From contig NZ_JOFS01000041.1 in NCBI RefSeq assembly GCF_000719285.1, positions 1 to 59,379 on the forward strand: a stretch of DNA of 59,379 nucleotides, written 5' to 3'. A program made the translations under genes and the position numbers. Source of the stretch: Streptomyces bicolor. Its GTDB lineage: Bacteria > Actinomycetota > Actinomycetes > Streptomycetales > Streptomycetaceae. The notes beneath the pieces were generated by a model, which searched no databases, had not been told where the DNA came from, and was given only the letters and a program-made list of their open reading frames with translations. Position 1 is the first letter of the stretch, and each line of letters opens with the position of its first letter. Shown here in pieces: positions 34,186 to 43,458 of this stretch.

Positions 34186-34659
34186 CTACCCGTACATCCG
34201 CCGCATCGCGAACTCCACCATCTGCTCCACAGCCTTCGCATCGAACACCATCCGGTGCTCGCCCTCCATGTCGAGAACGAACCCGTACCCGGTCGGCAGC
34301 AGGTCGATCACCTCGGCACCGGTGATGACGAAGTACTTGGACTCCTTGCCCGCGTACCGCCGCAGCTCCTTCAGCGAGGTGAACATCGGGATCACCGGCT
34401 GCTGGGTGTTGTGCAGGGCGAGGAATCCGGGGTTGTCGCCGCGCGGGCAGTAGACCTTCGACGTCGCGAAGACCTGCTGGAAGTCCTCCGCGGACATCTG
34501 CCCGGTGGTGAAGGCCCGCACCGCGTCCGCGAGGGAGGGCGGGGACGGCTCGGGGTAGAGCGGCGGCTGCTGGCCGTATCCGCCGACGCCGCCGGCCATG
34601 GGCTGTTGCGGCGGGGCGTATCCCTGCTGTGCACCGACGTTCTGGTCGTAGCCGTACAT
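34186..34659 (-). CDS. SseB-family protein
   Basis: 157 residues. A Gly/Gln/Pro-rich start (about residues 1-40) is followed by the SseB-like domain: KVYCPRGDNPGFLALHN, IPMFTSLKELRRYAGKESKYFVITGAEVIDLLPTGYGFVLDME. The domain is widespread in actinobacteria and its biochemical function is unknown. ATG 34659 is the family start. Upstream ribosome binding site is weak. Confidence 0.85.
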   Translation of the reverse strand: MYGYDQNVGAQQGYAPPQQPMAGGVGGYGQQPPLYPEPSPPSLADAVRAFTTGQMSAEDFQQVFATSKVYCPRGDNPGFLALHNTQQPVIPMFTSLKELRRYAGKESKYFVITGAEVIDLLPTGYGFVLDMEGEHRMVFDAKAVEQMVEFAMRRMYG

Positions 34660-34790
34660 GGGCGCAAGCGTACCGAGCGCGGCCGGGAGGACGGGCCGGT
34701 ACCGCCATGCGGGCAAACCGACAGTGACTTGACAGCGACTCGACAGTCCGCGCGCTGGTTTCCGACAGCTGCCGCTCCTAGCGTCTTTCC

Positions 34791-35627
34791 ATGCACCGAG
34801 ACCACGCCGAAGCAGTCCACGAGCACGACCGTGGGCTCTCCTACGACCTTCCGGTCCTCGCCCGCCGCCGGATGATCCGGCTGATGGCGGGGGCGGGCCT
34901 GATCCCGTTGGTGGGCTGCACCTCGGACGAGGAAACCTCCGCATCCTCCACGGCCACCTCCTCCGCCCATGGCGCCTCGCCCTCCGCGACCGCCGAGTGC
35001 GCGACCATCCCGGACGAGACCGCCGGCCCCTTCCCGGGCGACGGCTCGAACGGTGTGAACGTCCTGAAGGAGAGCGGTGTCGTCCGCAGCGACATCACCA
35101 AGAGCTTCGGCGACTCCGCGGGCGGCACCGCCGAGGGCGTGCCCCTGACCGTCACGCTGACGGTCGTGGACGCCGCCTCCGGCTGCGGGACGCCGAAGAA
35201 GGGCGCCGCCGTCTACATCTGGCACTGCGACCGGGACGGCGACTACTCCCTCTACTCCGAGGGCGTCACCGACGAGAACTACCTGCGGGGCGTCCAGGAG
35301 ACCGACGACAAGGGCCAGGTCACCTTCACCAGCATCTTCCCCGGCTGCTACACGGGCCGCTGGCCGCACATCCACTTCGAGGTCTACGGCAGCCTGGCCG
35401 ACGCCACGGCCGCCACCTCCATCACCAACACCTCGCAGCTCGCGTTCCCGAAGGACGTGTGCGACACGGTCTACGCAACGGACGGATACGACCAGAGTGT
35501 GACGAATCTCGCCGAGCTGTCCCTGGAGACGGACGGCATCTTCAGCGACGGTTACGAGCAGCAGCTGGCGGCGATGAAGGGCAGCGTGGCCGACGGCTAC
35601 ACCGCGACGCTGACCGTTCCGGTGTGA
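34791..35627 (+). CDS. Intradiol-dioxygenase-like lipoprotein
   Basis: 278 residues. An N-terminal RRRMIRLMAGAG segment (25-36) followed by LVGC (lipobox, Cys43) suggests Tat-type export and lipid anchoring. From about residue 80 it matches intradiol ring-cleavage dioxygenases: PGCYTGRWPHIHFEV carries a Tyr and the His pair, and HCDRDGDYSLYSEG the other Tyr, the four Fe(III) ligands. Cytoplasmic relatives open catechol or protocatechuate; secreted forms of Streptomyces have been reported to act on aromatic compounds outside the cell. ATG 34791 has only a weak ribosome binding site. No aromatic-pathway genes adjoin it. Confidence 0.88.
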   Translation: MHRDHAEAVHEHDRGLSYDLPVLARRRMIRLMAGAGLIPLVGCTSDEETSASSTATSSAHGASPSATAECATIPDETAGPFPGDGSNGVNVLKESGVVRSDITKSFGDSAGGTAEGVPLTVTLTVVDAASGCGTPKKGAAVYIWHCDRDGDYSLYSEGVTDENYLRGVQETDDKGQVTFTSIFPGCYTGRWPHIHFEVYGSLADATAATSITNTSQLAFPKDVCDTVYATDGYDQSVTNLAELSLETDGIFSDGYEQQLAAMKGSVADGYTATLTVPV

Positions 35628-35758
35628 CCTGTCACAGATGACGGGATCGGGGTTGCGTCTTATTACTGACGGGTAGCATCATCGTAGCTACTTGTTGGTA
35701 CGTGAACTAGCGCGAGGATCCAAGTGCCTCGCCGATCCCTCTCTACGGAGCCGTGACC

Positions 35759-37585
35759 ATGGGGCACTACAAGTCGAACCTCCGCGACATCGAGTTCAAC
35801 CTCTTCGAAGTACTCGGACGCGACAAGCTGTACGGCACGGGTCCGTTCGAGGAGATGGACGTCGACACCGCGAAAAGCATCCTCGAGGAGCTGACGCGGC
35901 TCGCGGAGAACGAGCTGGCCGAGTCCTTCACGGACGCCGACCGCAACCCGCCGGTCTTCGACCCGGAGACCAACACCGCGCCGGTCCCGGCGTCCTTCAA
36001 GAAGAGCTACAAGGCCTTCATGGAGTCGGAGTACTGGCGGCTCGGGCTGCCCGAGGCGATCGGCGGCACCACCGCCCCGCCGTCGCTGATCTGGTCGTAC
36101 GCGGAGCTGATCCTCGGTTCGAACCCGGCCGTGTGGATGTACTCCTCCGGTCCGGCGTTCGCCGGGATCCTCTACGACGAGGGCAACGACGTCCAGAAGA
36201 AGATCGCCCAGATCGCGGTCGAGAAGACCTGGGGCTCCACCATGGTGCTGACCGAGCCGGACGCCGGCTCGGACGTGGGCGCCGGCCGCACCAAGGCGAT
36301 CCAGCAGGAGGACGGCTCCTGGCACATCGAGGGCGTGAAGCGGTTCATCACGTCCGGTGAGCACGACATGGAGGAGAACATCCTCCACTACGTCCTCGCC
36401 CGTCCCGAGGGCGCCGGCCCCGGCACCAAGGGCCTGTCCCTCTTCCTCGTCCCGAAGTACCTCTTCGACTTCGAGACCGGCGAGCTGGGCGAGCGCAACG
36501 GCGTCTACGCCACGAACGTCGAGCACAAGATGGGCCTGAAGGCCTCCAACACCTGCGAGATGACCTTCGGCGACCAGCACCCCGCCAAGGGCTGGCTGAT
36601 CGGCGACAAGCACGACGGCATCCGCCAGATGTTCCGCATCATCGAGTTCGCCCGCATGATGGTCGGCACGAAGGCGATCTCCACGCTGTCGACGGGCTAC
36701 CTGAACGCGCTGGAGTACGCCAAGGAGCGCGTCCAGGGTCCCGACCTCGCGAACTTCATGGACAAGACCGCGCCCAAGGTCACCATCACGCACCACCCGG
36801 ACGTCCGCCGCTCGCTGATGACGCAGAAGGCGTACGCCGAGGGCATGCGCGCCCTCGTCCTCTACACCGCCTCGATCCAGGACGCGATCGCCGTCAAGGA
36901 GGCGGCCGGCGAGGACGCGAAGACCGAGCACGCGCTCAACGACCTGCTCCTGCCGATCGTCAAGGGCTACGGCTCCGAGAAGGGCTACGAGCAGCTCGCC
37001 CAGTCGCTGCAGACCTTCGGCGGCTCCGGCTTCCTGCAGGAGTACCCGATCGAGCAGTACATCCGGGACGCCAAGATCGACACCCTGTACGAGGGCACCA
37101 CGGCGATCCAGGGCCAGGACTACTTCTTCCGGAAGATCGTCCGCAACCAGGGTGCGGCGCTGAACTCGCTCGCCGAGGACATCAAGAAGTTCCTGGCGCT
37201 CGGTGAGGGCGGCGACGAGCTGGCCGGCGCCCGCGAGCACCTCGCGAAGGCCGCCGTCGAGCTGGAGGCGATCGTCGGTCTGATGCTGACCGACCTCGCG
37301 GCCACCGAGCAGGACGTCAAGAACATCTACAAGGTGGGCCTCAACACCACCCGCCTGCTCATGGCCTCCGGTGACGTCGTCGTCGGCTACCTGCTGCTCA
37401 AGGGTGCCGCGGTCGCCGCCGAGAAGCTGCAGACGGCGTCGGCGAAGGACAAGGCCTTCTACACCGGCAAGATCGCGGCGGCGAAGTTCTTCGCGGCCAA
37501 CGTCCTGCCGGGCGTCACCGGTGCGCGCAAGCTCGCCGAGGGCGTCGACCTGGACCTGATGGAGCTGGACGAGGCGGCCTTCTAG
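35759..37585 (+). CDS. Acyl-CoA dehydrogenase (large, C-terminally extended type)
   Basis: About 608 residues. N-terminal extension (residues 1-40), then the three acyl-CoA dehydrogenase domains: FAD contacts in [17 protein letters not shown] and [14 protein letters not shown], and the catalytic base in [14 protein letters not shown] (near residue 445). The C-terminal extra helical domain is as in the 600-residue subfamily (FadE5-like). It oxidises acyl-CoA to enoyl-CoA, passing electrons to ETF. ATG 35759 has GGAG upstream; GTG 35753 is another option. Single gene, followed by a terminator. The upstream 35653-35690 region has TAGC repeats. Confidence 0.93.
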   Translation: MGHYKSNLRDIEFNLFEVLGRDKLYGTGPFEEMDVDTAKSILEELTRLAENELAESFTDADRNPPVFDPETNTAPVPASFKKSYKAFMESEYWRLGLPEAIGGTTAPPSLIWSYAELILGSNPAVWMYSSGPAFAGILYDEGNDVQKKIAQIAVEKTWGSTMVLTEPDAGSDVGAGRTKAIQQEDGSWHIEGVKRFITSGEHDMEENILHYVLARPEGAGPGTKGLSLFLVPKYLFDFETGELGERNGVYATNVEHKMGLKASNTCEMTFGDQHPAKGWLIGDKHDGIRQMFRIIEFARMMVGTKAISTLSTGYLNALEYAKERVQGPDLANFMDKTAPKVTITHHPDVRRSLMTQKAYAEGMRALVLYTASIQDAIAVKEAAGEDAKTEHALNDLLLPIVKGYGSEKGYEQLAQSLQTFGGSGFLQEYPIEQYIRDAKIDTLYEGTTAIQGQDYFFRKIVRNQGAALNSLAEDIKKFLALGEGGDELAGAREHLAKAAVELEAIVGLMLTDLAATEQDVKNIYKVGLNTTRLLMASGDVVVGYLLLKGAAVAAEKLQTASAKDKAFYTGKIAAAKFFAANVLPGVTGARKLAEGVDLDLMELDEAAF

Positions 37586-37662
37586 GCGATCCGGCCGCTC
37601 GGTTCCAGCGGCAGACTTCGGCCACTGGTTCCGGTCACTCACGGACAATCCACATCGCCCTC

Positions 37663-37701
37663 ACGAGGGCCCGCTCTCCTTCACCGGGAGCGGGCCCTCG
37701 T
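37663..37701 (+). terminator. Terminator after acyl-CoA dehydrogenase
   Basis: ACGAGGGCCCGCTC and GAGCGGGCCCTCGT form a perfect 14-bp stem with an 11-base loop, 77 bases after the stop codon and just before the aminopeptidase gene. Confidence 0.85.
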
Positions 37702-37721
37702 ACGTCGTTAAGGTGAACCCC

Positions 37722-39020
37722 ATGAGCGCACCCCCCCGCTTCGACCGCGGCCATACCGACGACCTCATGTCCTTCCTGGCGGCGAGCCCGTCGCCGTACC
37801 ACGCCGTGGCGAACACCGCCGAGCGGCTGGAGAAGGCCGGCTTCCGGCAGGTCGCCGAGACGGACGCGTGGGACGGGTCGAGCGGCGGCAAGTACGTGCT
37901 GCGCGGTGGCGCGATCGTGGCCTGGTACGTGCCCGAGGGCGCGGCGCCCCACACGCCCTTCCGGATCGTGGGCGCGCACACGGACTCCCCCAACCTGCGC
38001 GTGAAGCCGCTGCCCGACAGCGGGGCGCACGGCTGGCGGCAGGTGGCCGTGGAGATCTACGGCGGACCGCTGCTCAACTCCTGGCTCGACCGCGACCTGG
38101 GCCTGGCGGGCCGGCTGACGCTGCGGGACGGTTCGTCGCGGCTGGTCAACGTGGACCGTCCGCTGCTGCGCGTCCCCCAGCTCGCCATCCACCTGGACCG
38201 CTCGGTGTCCGCCGAGGGGCTGAAGCTCGACAAGCAGCGGCACCTGCAGCCCGTCTGGGGTCTCGGCAACGACGTGCGCGACGGCGATCTGATCGCGTTC
38301 CTGGAGGAGACGGCGGGGATTCCGGCAGGGGAGGTCACGGGCTGGGACCTGATGACGCACTCCGTGGAGCCGCCGGCGTACCTGGGCCGGGACAAGGAGC
38401 TGGTCGCGGGCCCGCGCATGGACAACCTGCTGTCGGTGCACGCGGGCGCGGCGGCGCTGACCGCGGCGGCGACCTCGGGCGCGGCCCTGCCCGCCATCCC
38501 GGTGCTGGCCGCCTTCGACCACGAGGAGAACGGCTCGCAGAGCGACACGGGGGCCGACGGGCCGCTGCTGGGCAGCGTCCTGGAGCGCTCGGTGTTCGCG
38601 CGCGGGGGCTCGTACGAGGACCGGGCACGCGCCTTCGCGGGCACGGTCTGTCTCTCCTCCGACACGGGCCACGCGGTCCACCCCAACTACGCGGAGCGCC
38701 ACGACCCGACGCACCACCCGCGCGTCAACGGCGGACCGATCCTCAAGGTCAACGTCAACAACCGCTACGCGACCGACGGTTCGGGCCGCGCGGTGTGGGC
38801 GGCCGCCTGCGAGAAGGCGGACGTGCCCTTCCAGTCCTTCGTCTCCAACAACTCCATGCCCTGCGGCACCACCATCGGCCCGATCACCGCGGCCCGGCAC
38901 GGCATCAGGACCATCGACATCGGCGTGGCGATCCTGTCGATGCACAGCGCACGGGAGTTGTGCGGCGCGGACGACCCGTGGCTGCTGGCGAATTCGCTGG
39001 TGGCGTTCCTGGAGGGGTAG
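37722..39020 (+). CDS. M18-family aminopeptidase
   Basis: 432 residues, typical for the family. Metal/catalytic blocks: VGAHTDSPNLRVKP, AGPRMDNLLSVHAG, FDHEENGS, SDTGHAVHPNY, and the C-terminal SMHSARELCG. These give the two-zinc site of M18 (aspartyl/leucyl-type) aminopeptidases, which trim peptide N termini in the cytoplasm. AAGGTGA precedes ATG 37722; the GTG 9 bases before is less likely. No signal peptide. Confidence 0.94.
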   Translation: MSAPPRFDRGHTDDLMSFLAASPSPYHAVANTAERLEKAGFRQVAETDAWDGSSGGKYVLRGGAIVAWYVPEGAAPHTPFRIVGAHTDSPNLRVKPLPDSGAHGWRQVAVEIYGGPLLNSWLDRDLGLAGRLTLRDGSSRLVNVDRPLLRVPQLAIHLDRSVSAEGLKLDKQRHLQPVWGLGNDVRDGDLIAFLEETAGIPAGEVTGWDLMTHSVEPPAYLGRDKELVAGPRMDNLLSVHAGAAALTAAATSGAALPAIPVLAAFDHEENGSQSDTGADGPLLGSVLERSVFARGGSYEDRARAFAGTVCLSSDTGHAVHPNYAERHDPTHHPRVNGGPILKVNVNNRYATDGSGRAVWAAACEKADVPFQSFVSNNSMPCGTTIGPITAARHGIRTIDIGVAILSMHSARELCGADDPWLLANSLVAFLEG

Positions 39021-39085
39021 TCCCTACGGGACGGGGTACCCGCCTCCGACCGGAAGCACCGGACCGGACAGGGAGGCGACAACTC

Positions 39086-39340
39086 ATGGGCCTCGGCGGG
39101 TGCATCATTCTCATCGCCGTGGGAGCCATCCTCACGTTCGCGACCGACTGGGAGATGGAGGGGGTCAATCTCGACCTGGTCGGGATCATCCTGATGATCG
39201 TGGGGCTGATCGGCACCACGACGTTCAGCAGCATCGCCAGGCGCCGGCGCGTGGTGGTGCCGCCCTCGACGCCGGTCGTCGACGAGGAGGGGCACCACCA
39301 TCGGCACCGGGAGGGCTACAGCGACGGTTACGGCGTCTGA
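39086..39340 (+). CDS. Small two-TM membrane protein (DUF6458-like)
   Basis: 84 residues: hydrophobic segments at about 4-20 and 29-46 and a basic, His-rich soluble tail (RRRRVVVPP, GHHHRHREG). GGGAGG precedes ATG 39086. The pattern matches small Streptomyces membrane proteins of unknown function; my family name is from memory. Confidence 0.8.
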   Translation: MGLGGCIILIAVGAILTFATDWEMEGVNLDLVGIILMIVGLIGTTTFSSIARRRRVVVPPSTPVVDEEGHHHRHREGYSDGYGV

Positions 39341-39810
39341 GCCACTGCCGTCTCCATTCCGGCGAGCACCAGGGGCAGGCGATCGGCGCCGCCCTCGGTG
39401 AGCCGGACCGGCACACCCAGTCCTGTCGATGGACGTGACAGGCCGGGTACTCGTCGGTCCCCGCGGCGGAACCGCCGTCGGACGCGGTGTCGTCGCAGGA
39501 CGCGGCCATCGCGGAGATGTGCAGGACGCCCTCCGGCACGGAAGGGTCGAGTTCGAGGGTGCGGGAGAGATCGGTTCCCGCACCCTCACCCGTGCGCAGC
39601 AGCCCGGGCGGGGTCCACCCGGCACCGACAGTCCGGTTCGTGGAGGTGTCCTGCCTGGTCAGGGCTGTCCCGGACAGGGGCCGCTGTCCGGGACAGTCCG
39701 GGACACGGCGTATGCGTTGCCCGGCGTTGTCGGCGCCTGTCAGCGTCGGTTCTGCCCGGCCGATCCGGCCCACGGGCACCACCTGTCACAGCGACTCATG
39801 GAGAGAACGC
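39341..39810. other. 470-bp region without a confident gene
   Basis: I see no convincing gene. A minus-strand frame ending at 39325-39327 has a high-GC3 tail (LTEGGADRLPLVLAGMETAVAQTP) that may be the 3' end of an old gene, with a second frame (AASCDDTASDGGSAAGTDEY) continuing upstream, as if frameshifted. The part from 39661 holds a strong inverted repeat in the probable promoter of the next gene. Confidence 0.4.
39665..39705. promoter_or_regulatory. 13-bp inverted repeat plus third half-site upstream of SH3 gene
   Basis: CTGTCCCGGACAG and CTGTCCGGGACAG are perfect reverse complements separated by GGGCCG (39665-39696), and TCCGGGACA follows immediately. Each arm is also nearly self-complementary. 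It lies about 105 bases before the SH3-like gene and could be a multi-site operator or a hairpin. Confidence 0.6.
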
Positions 39811-40188
39811 ATGCGTGTACGTCATGCCCTGATGGGCTCCCTCGCCGGTGCGGCACTCGTCCTCGGCGGACTCGCGGCGCCGGCCGCACAGGCGGCCGAC
39901 GTCGGCGCGACCGCGGTCACGTGCGGCAACGCCAACTGGCCGCACAGCAACAAGGACAGCGGCTCCGGCAAGGTGACCAAGTCCGGCAGCGCCGCCGTGC
40001 ACACGGGACCGTACGGTGCCTGCACCATCGTGGGATACGTCTCGCAGGGCGCCACGGTCCACTACGACTGCTACGCCGTGAACGACTACGGCAACACCTG
40101 GACCTGGGTCCGCGACGCGGGCGGCAGCAGCCTCGGCTGGATCTACGACGCCTACCTGGACGACGGGGGCGCCACGGCCCGCTGCTGA
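39811..40188 (+). CDS. Secreted SH3-like protein
   Basis: 125 residues. Signal peptide at about 1-29 (ALMGSLAGAALVLGGLAAPAAQA). The mature part resembles bacterial SH3b domains (SAAVHTGPYGACTIVGYVSQGATVHYDCYAVNDYGNTWTWVRDA) with Cys residues that may form disulfides. Such domains bind cell wall or other surface ligands; no catalytic site is seen. GGAG precedes ATG 39811. Convergent with the transmembrane XRE regulator, with a shared terminator between. Confidence 0.9.
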   Translation: MRVRHALMGSLAGAALVLGGLAAPAAQAADVGATAVTCGNANWPHSNKDSGSGKVTKSGSAAVHTGPYGACTIVGYVSQGATVHYDCYAVNDYGNTWTWVRDAGGSSLGWIYDAYLDDGGATARC

Positions 40189-40200
40189 CGACCGGTCACC

Positions 40201-40243
40201 GAGCCGGTCCGGCGGGGTGGGGGGTGCCCCGGCGGACCGGCTC
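40201..40243. terminator. Bidirectional terminator, SH3 gene / XRE gene
   Basis: GAGCCGGTCCG and CGGACCGGCTC form an 11-bp perfect stem with an inner GGGG/CCCC pairing; it spans the space between two convergent stop codons and touches the XRE stop. Confidence 0.75.
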
Positions 40244-41216
40244 AGTCGCCCGCAGGGCCGATGAGGTACTGCTGGGCCTTCGCGCCGTCACATGTCTGCA
40301 CGGTGGCCTCGGTCCCCGCCTCCGGCCGCGCGGCCGCCACTCCCACGCACCGGCTTTCGTCGACGCGCAGCATGTACGTCGTCGCCTTCGACACCGACAT
40401 CGACCTGCCGCCCTCGGGCCGTGCCCGCACGGGCTCGATGCGGAACACGGTCGCCGCGGCGCAGTTGTTCTGCGGTTCCAGCAGGCCACGGGTCGTTTCG
40501 CCGGTCAGGACCTTCAGGCAGCCCGAGGCGTGCACCGGGTGGGTCCACCGCACGCGGTAGGTGCCGTTCCCGGCCGCCACCAGATCGGTCACCGGCGGTT
40601 CCGCCTTGGCGCACGGGCGGTGCACCGCCACCTGCGACTCGTAACGGCCGTCCTGGAGGAAGCCGTCGGTCAGGCACAGCGTGGGGGACTGGACCGGCCG
40701 GATGCGCAGCGGACCGTCCCCGAAGGGGGAGGCCGTGGGGGAGGCCGAGGCGTCGCCTGCCCCGGCCGGGTCGGTGGCGTCCGGGTCGTCGGACCAGGGC
40801 CGGGCCAGGAGGCCGACCGTCGCCAGGGCCAGGCACGCGACCGCGGCGGTGGTGATCCAGCGGAAGCTCCACGCGCGCGTGCCCCGTTCACGGGCGGGGG
40901 GTCCGGCCGCACCGGGGACGGCCGGGGCCTGCGCCGTGGACGCCGCGATCCGCTCCCGGGCTTCGAGCCACTGCGGTACCCGGTCGTCGCCCTCGCACGC
41001 CCTGACGAACGCGGCGACGAGTTCGGCCCGGGGCAGGCCGTCCCGGGCGAGCACGTTGGCGAGCGTGCTCTTGGCCAGGACGTCACCCCGGGCCGCCGCC
41101 CGCTGCTCCAACTCCCGGTAGGTCAGACCGGAACGTTCCTTCGCCCGCCGCATCGACGCGACGAACTCAGCGGCGTCGGAGGCCTCTTCGGGCCGCGGAA
41201 ATCTCTCGCTCCCCAT
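40242..41216 (-). CDS. Transmembrane XRE-type regulator with lectin-like extracytoplasmic domain
   Basis: 324 residues. Residues 15-75 form an XRE-like helix-turn-helix (MRRAKERSGLTYRELEQRA, KSTLANVLARDGLPRAELV). A single transmembrane helix lies at about 119-138. Residues 170-324 are outside the cell, resembling a ricin-B-type beta trefoil (PTLCLTDG, RCVGVAAARPEAGTEATVQTCDG, QQYLIG) with several Cys. The layout suggests a one-component sensor that binds a sugar or peptide outside and controls DNA inside. GGAG precedes ATG 41216. The facing SH3 protein gene is a natural candidate target. Confidence 0.88.
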   Translation of the reverse strand: MGSERFPRPEEASDAAEFVASMRRAKERSGLTYRELEQRAAARGDVLAKSTLANVLARDGLPRAELVAAFVRACEGDDRVPQWLEARERIAASTAQAPAVPGAAGPPARERGTRAWSFRWITTAAVACLALATVGLLARPWSDDPDATDPAGAGDASASPTASPFGDGPLRIRPVQSPTLCLTDGFLQDGRYESQVAVHRPCAKAEPPVTDLVAAGNGTYRVRWTHPVHASGCLKVLTGETTRGLLEPQNNCAAATVFRIEPVRARPEGGRSMSVSKATTYMLRVDESRCVGVAAARPEAGTEATVQTCDGAKAQQYLIGPAGD

Positions 41217-41308
41217 GAACTCCAATGTCCCGGGCGCCCAGGAGAAAGCGCAATCCAAGATCCCGTCATTCCCGTGCGCACCGCCACGCGCGCGTGCGGG
41301 TGGTTCGG

Positions 41309-41695
41309 TCAGGTGAGCGCATGCCCCGGGGTCACGTCCACGTGGTCCGGTACGTCGTCGTGCCGGTCGCCGACGGTGAGGGTGCCCGTGGGTTCGAAGA
41401 GGAGGAGGGCGGTGGGGACGGGGGCGTACGGCTTGTGCTCGGTGCCGCGCGGGACGGTGAAGACGCTGCCCTTGGGGAGGACGACCGTGCGTTCCCCGGA
41501 AGGCTCCCGCAGGAAGATGTGCAGCTCCCCCTCCAGGACGAGGAAGAACTCGTCGGTGTGGTCGTGCACGTGCCAGAGGTGCTCGCCCTCGACCTTCGCG
41601 ATGCGTACGTCGTAGTCGTTGACGGCGGTGACGATGCGGGGGCTCCACCGGTCGGTGAAGGAGGCGAGGGCGTCGGACAGCGCGATGGGTTCCAT
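41309..41695 (-). CDS. Cupin-domain protein
   Basis: 128 residues, single cupin. Metal-binding block WHVHDHTDEFFLVLEGELHIFL and the second motif GTEHKPYAP carry the His and Glu residues of the family. Small cupins include isomerases, dioxygenases and binding proteins; the substrate is not known. Divergent from the AraC/GlxA regulator at 41748, 52 bases away, which may control it. Confidence 0.88.
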   Translation of the reverse strand: MEPIALSDALASFTDRWSPRIVTAVNDYDVRIAKVEGEHLWHVHDHTDEFFLVLEGELHIFLREPSGERTVVLPKGSVFTVPRGTEHKPYAPVPTALLLFEPTGTLTVGDRHDDVPDHVDVTPGHALT

Positions 41696-41747
41696 GGGTT
41701 CATCGTCGGGCGTGGTGGGAGCGCCCCACGAGTGCTAGGAATCGCAC

Positions 41748-42788
41748 ATGCCGCAAGGATCCTCTCAGCAGCCGCATCGTGTGGTTCTCGTGGTCGACGA
41801 GAACTCGAACCCCTTCGAGATGAGTTGCGCCATCGAGATCTTCGGGCTGCGCCGCCCCGAACTGGGCCGGGAGCTGTACGACTTCCGGCTGTGCGCCGCC
41901 GAACCGCTGACGCGGATGCGGGACGGCTTCTTCACGCTCACCGGGGTGGCCGGTCTCGAGGCCGCCGAGGAGGCCGATACGCTGATCGTGCCGAACCGGC
42001 CGGACACGGAGGTGCCCCGCTCCCCCGAGGTGCTGGACGTCGTAGGCCGGGCACACGCGCGTGGCGCCCGCCTGCTCGGCTTCTGCTCCGGGGCGTTCAC
42101 GATCGCGGAGGCCGGGCTGCTGGAGGGGCGGCGGGCGGCGTGTCACTGGATGTGGGCGGAGTCGTTCCGGACCCGGTTTCCCCTGGTCCGGCTGGAACCG
42201 GACGTCCTGTTCGTCGACGACGGCGACATCCTGACGGCCTCCGGGAGTGCGTCGGCACTGGACCTGGGCCTGCATGTCGTACGGCGTGACCACGGGGCCG
42301 AGATCGCCAACCATGTCTCCCGGCGCCTGGTCTTCGCCGCCCACCGCGACGGCGGTCAGCGGCAGTTCGTGGAGCGGCCGGTCCCGGACGTGCCGGACGA
42401 GTCCCTGGCCCCGCTGCTGGCCTGGGCGCAGGAACGGCTGGGCGAGCCGCTGGCGGTGGCCGACCTGGCGGACCGGGCGGCGATGTCGCCGGCGACCCTG
42501 CACCGCCGCTTCCGGACACAGTTGGGGACGACTCCGCTCGCGTGGCTCACGGGGGAGAGGGTGGCGCTGGCCTGCAGGCTGATCGAGCGGGGGGAGGAGC
42601 GGCTCGATGTGGTGGCCGCGCGAAGTGGGCTGGGGACGGCCGCGAACCTACGCGCGCACGTGCGGCGCGTCACCGGGCTCAGCCCGTCGCAGTACCGGCG
42701 GCGTTTCGGGCCGTCGGCCGTCGGACCGTCGGCCGCGGGAATGCCGGTGGCCGCGTGGGATGACGCGGTGACGCCCGGCCCGTCCTGA
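41748..42788 (+). CDS. GlxA-type AraC regulator with DJ-1/PfpI domain
   Basis: 346 residues. N-terminal class I glutamine-amidotransferase-like domain (about 1-185; GFCSGAFTIAEAGLL contains the nucleophile-elbow Cys) followed by an AraC DNA-binding domain (about 220-320; ADRAAMSPATLHRRFRTQLGTTPLAWL, RSGLGTAANLRAHVRRVTGLSPSQYRRRF). Such GlxA-type regulators occur widely in Streptomyces. ATG 41748 is the start, with AAGGA nearby. Divergent from the cupin gene. Confidence 0.92.
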   Translation: MPQGSSQQPHRVVLVVDENSNPFEMSCAIEIFGLRRPELGRELYDFRLCAAEPLTRMRDGFFTLTGVAGLEAAEEADTLIVPNRPDTEVPRSPEVLDVVGRAHARGARLLGFCSGAFTIAEAGLLEGRRAACHWMWAESFRTRFPLVRLEPDVLFVDDGDILTASGSASALDLGLHVVRRDHGAEIANHVSRRLVFAAHRDGGQRQFVERPVPDVPDESLAPLLAWAQERLGEPLAVADLADRAAMSPATLHRRFRTQLGTTPLAWLTGERVALACRLIERGEERLDVVAARSGLGTAANLRAHVRRVTGLSPSQYRRRFGPSAVGPSAAGMPVAAWDDAVTPGPS

Positions 42789-42818
42789 GCAAGGAGCCGG
42801 GCGTGGAGTTCCCCGGGA

Positions 42819-43325
42819 TCAGGGGGACACGGAAGGGTCGGCCGCCGCGGTGGCCCCGGACCTGACCTGCTGGAGCCAGGCCGCCGAGATGTTCTTCGGG
42901 ACCTCCGGCATCAGACCGTCCTCCTTGGCGAAGGCGAGGGCCCGGTGGTACGCGCCGCCGCCGCAGCCGTCGGACTGGTGAAGGAGCTTCACGTCGACGG
43001 AGTCGTCGATGACGGGCGTGGTGGCGTCGTCGCGGGTGACGCGGAGACGGACCGGGGCGGTGTCGGGGTCGACGTCGTCCGGCAGCCGGAGACTGACATG
43101 CGAGACGCCCTCCTGCCTGAACTCGCCTTTGACGCACTCACCGCGCGTGCACAGCTCGTAGGACGCGCCCGCGAGACCGTCGTAGCCGTCCTGCACGACG
43201 TACACGCCGACCTCGGACACCACGCCGACCCCGGCGCAGACCTGTGTGCCCGCGCATCCGGACACGCCTGCGACCATGGCGGCGACACCGCCGAGCACGC
43301 GCGCGTATCCGATCCGGATCACCAC
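42819..43325 (-). CDS. Putative lipoprotein
   Basis: 168 residues. Lipobox VSGC with the lipid-modified Cys near residue 24 after a hydrophobic stretch (VAAMVAGVSGC). The mature part is polar, with Cys pairs (ELCTRGECVKG, DGCGGGAYHRAL), but has no recognisable domain. AGGAGGGG is well placed before GTG 43325. Divergent from the LURP-like gene at 43459. Confidence 0.82.
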   Translation of the reverse strand: MVIRIGYARVLGGVAAMVAGVSGCAGTQVCAGVGVVSEVGVYVVQDGYDGLAGASYELCTRGECVKGEFRQEGVSHVSLRLPDDVDPDTAPVRLRVTRDDATTPVIDDSVDVKLLHQSDGCGGGAYHRALAFAKEDGLMPEVPKNISAAWLQQVRSGATAAADPSVSP

Positions 43326-43458
43326 TTCTGCACCCCTCCTGGAAGCACCTTCTCCACGAGGGAGACGTCGGTGCAGACTACGCGGCGCGGCCCGTCGTGA
43401 TCATCCTGTCGGGCTACCGGTTGAGTCCGGCTCCGGTCGTCGGGGAAGCCGTAACGGC

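Noticed and set aside
35663..37648. Minus-strand 661-codon frame opposite the acyl-CoA dehydrogenase
   Set aside because: Leu/Val/Arg-rich shadow with no recognisable domain.
39325..39480. Minus-strand tail LTEGGADRLPLVLAGMETAVAQTP as a gene end
   Set aside because: Only about 25 codons look coding and no full-length frame exists; kept only as a note for the intergenic region.
39429..41615. Plus-strand 728-codon frame across the SH3, XRE and cupin genes
   Set aside because: Shadow frame; real genes on both strands explain the region.
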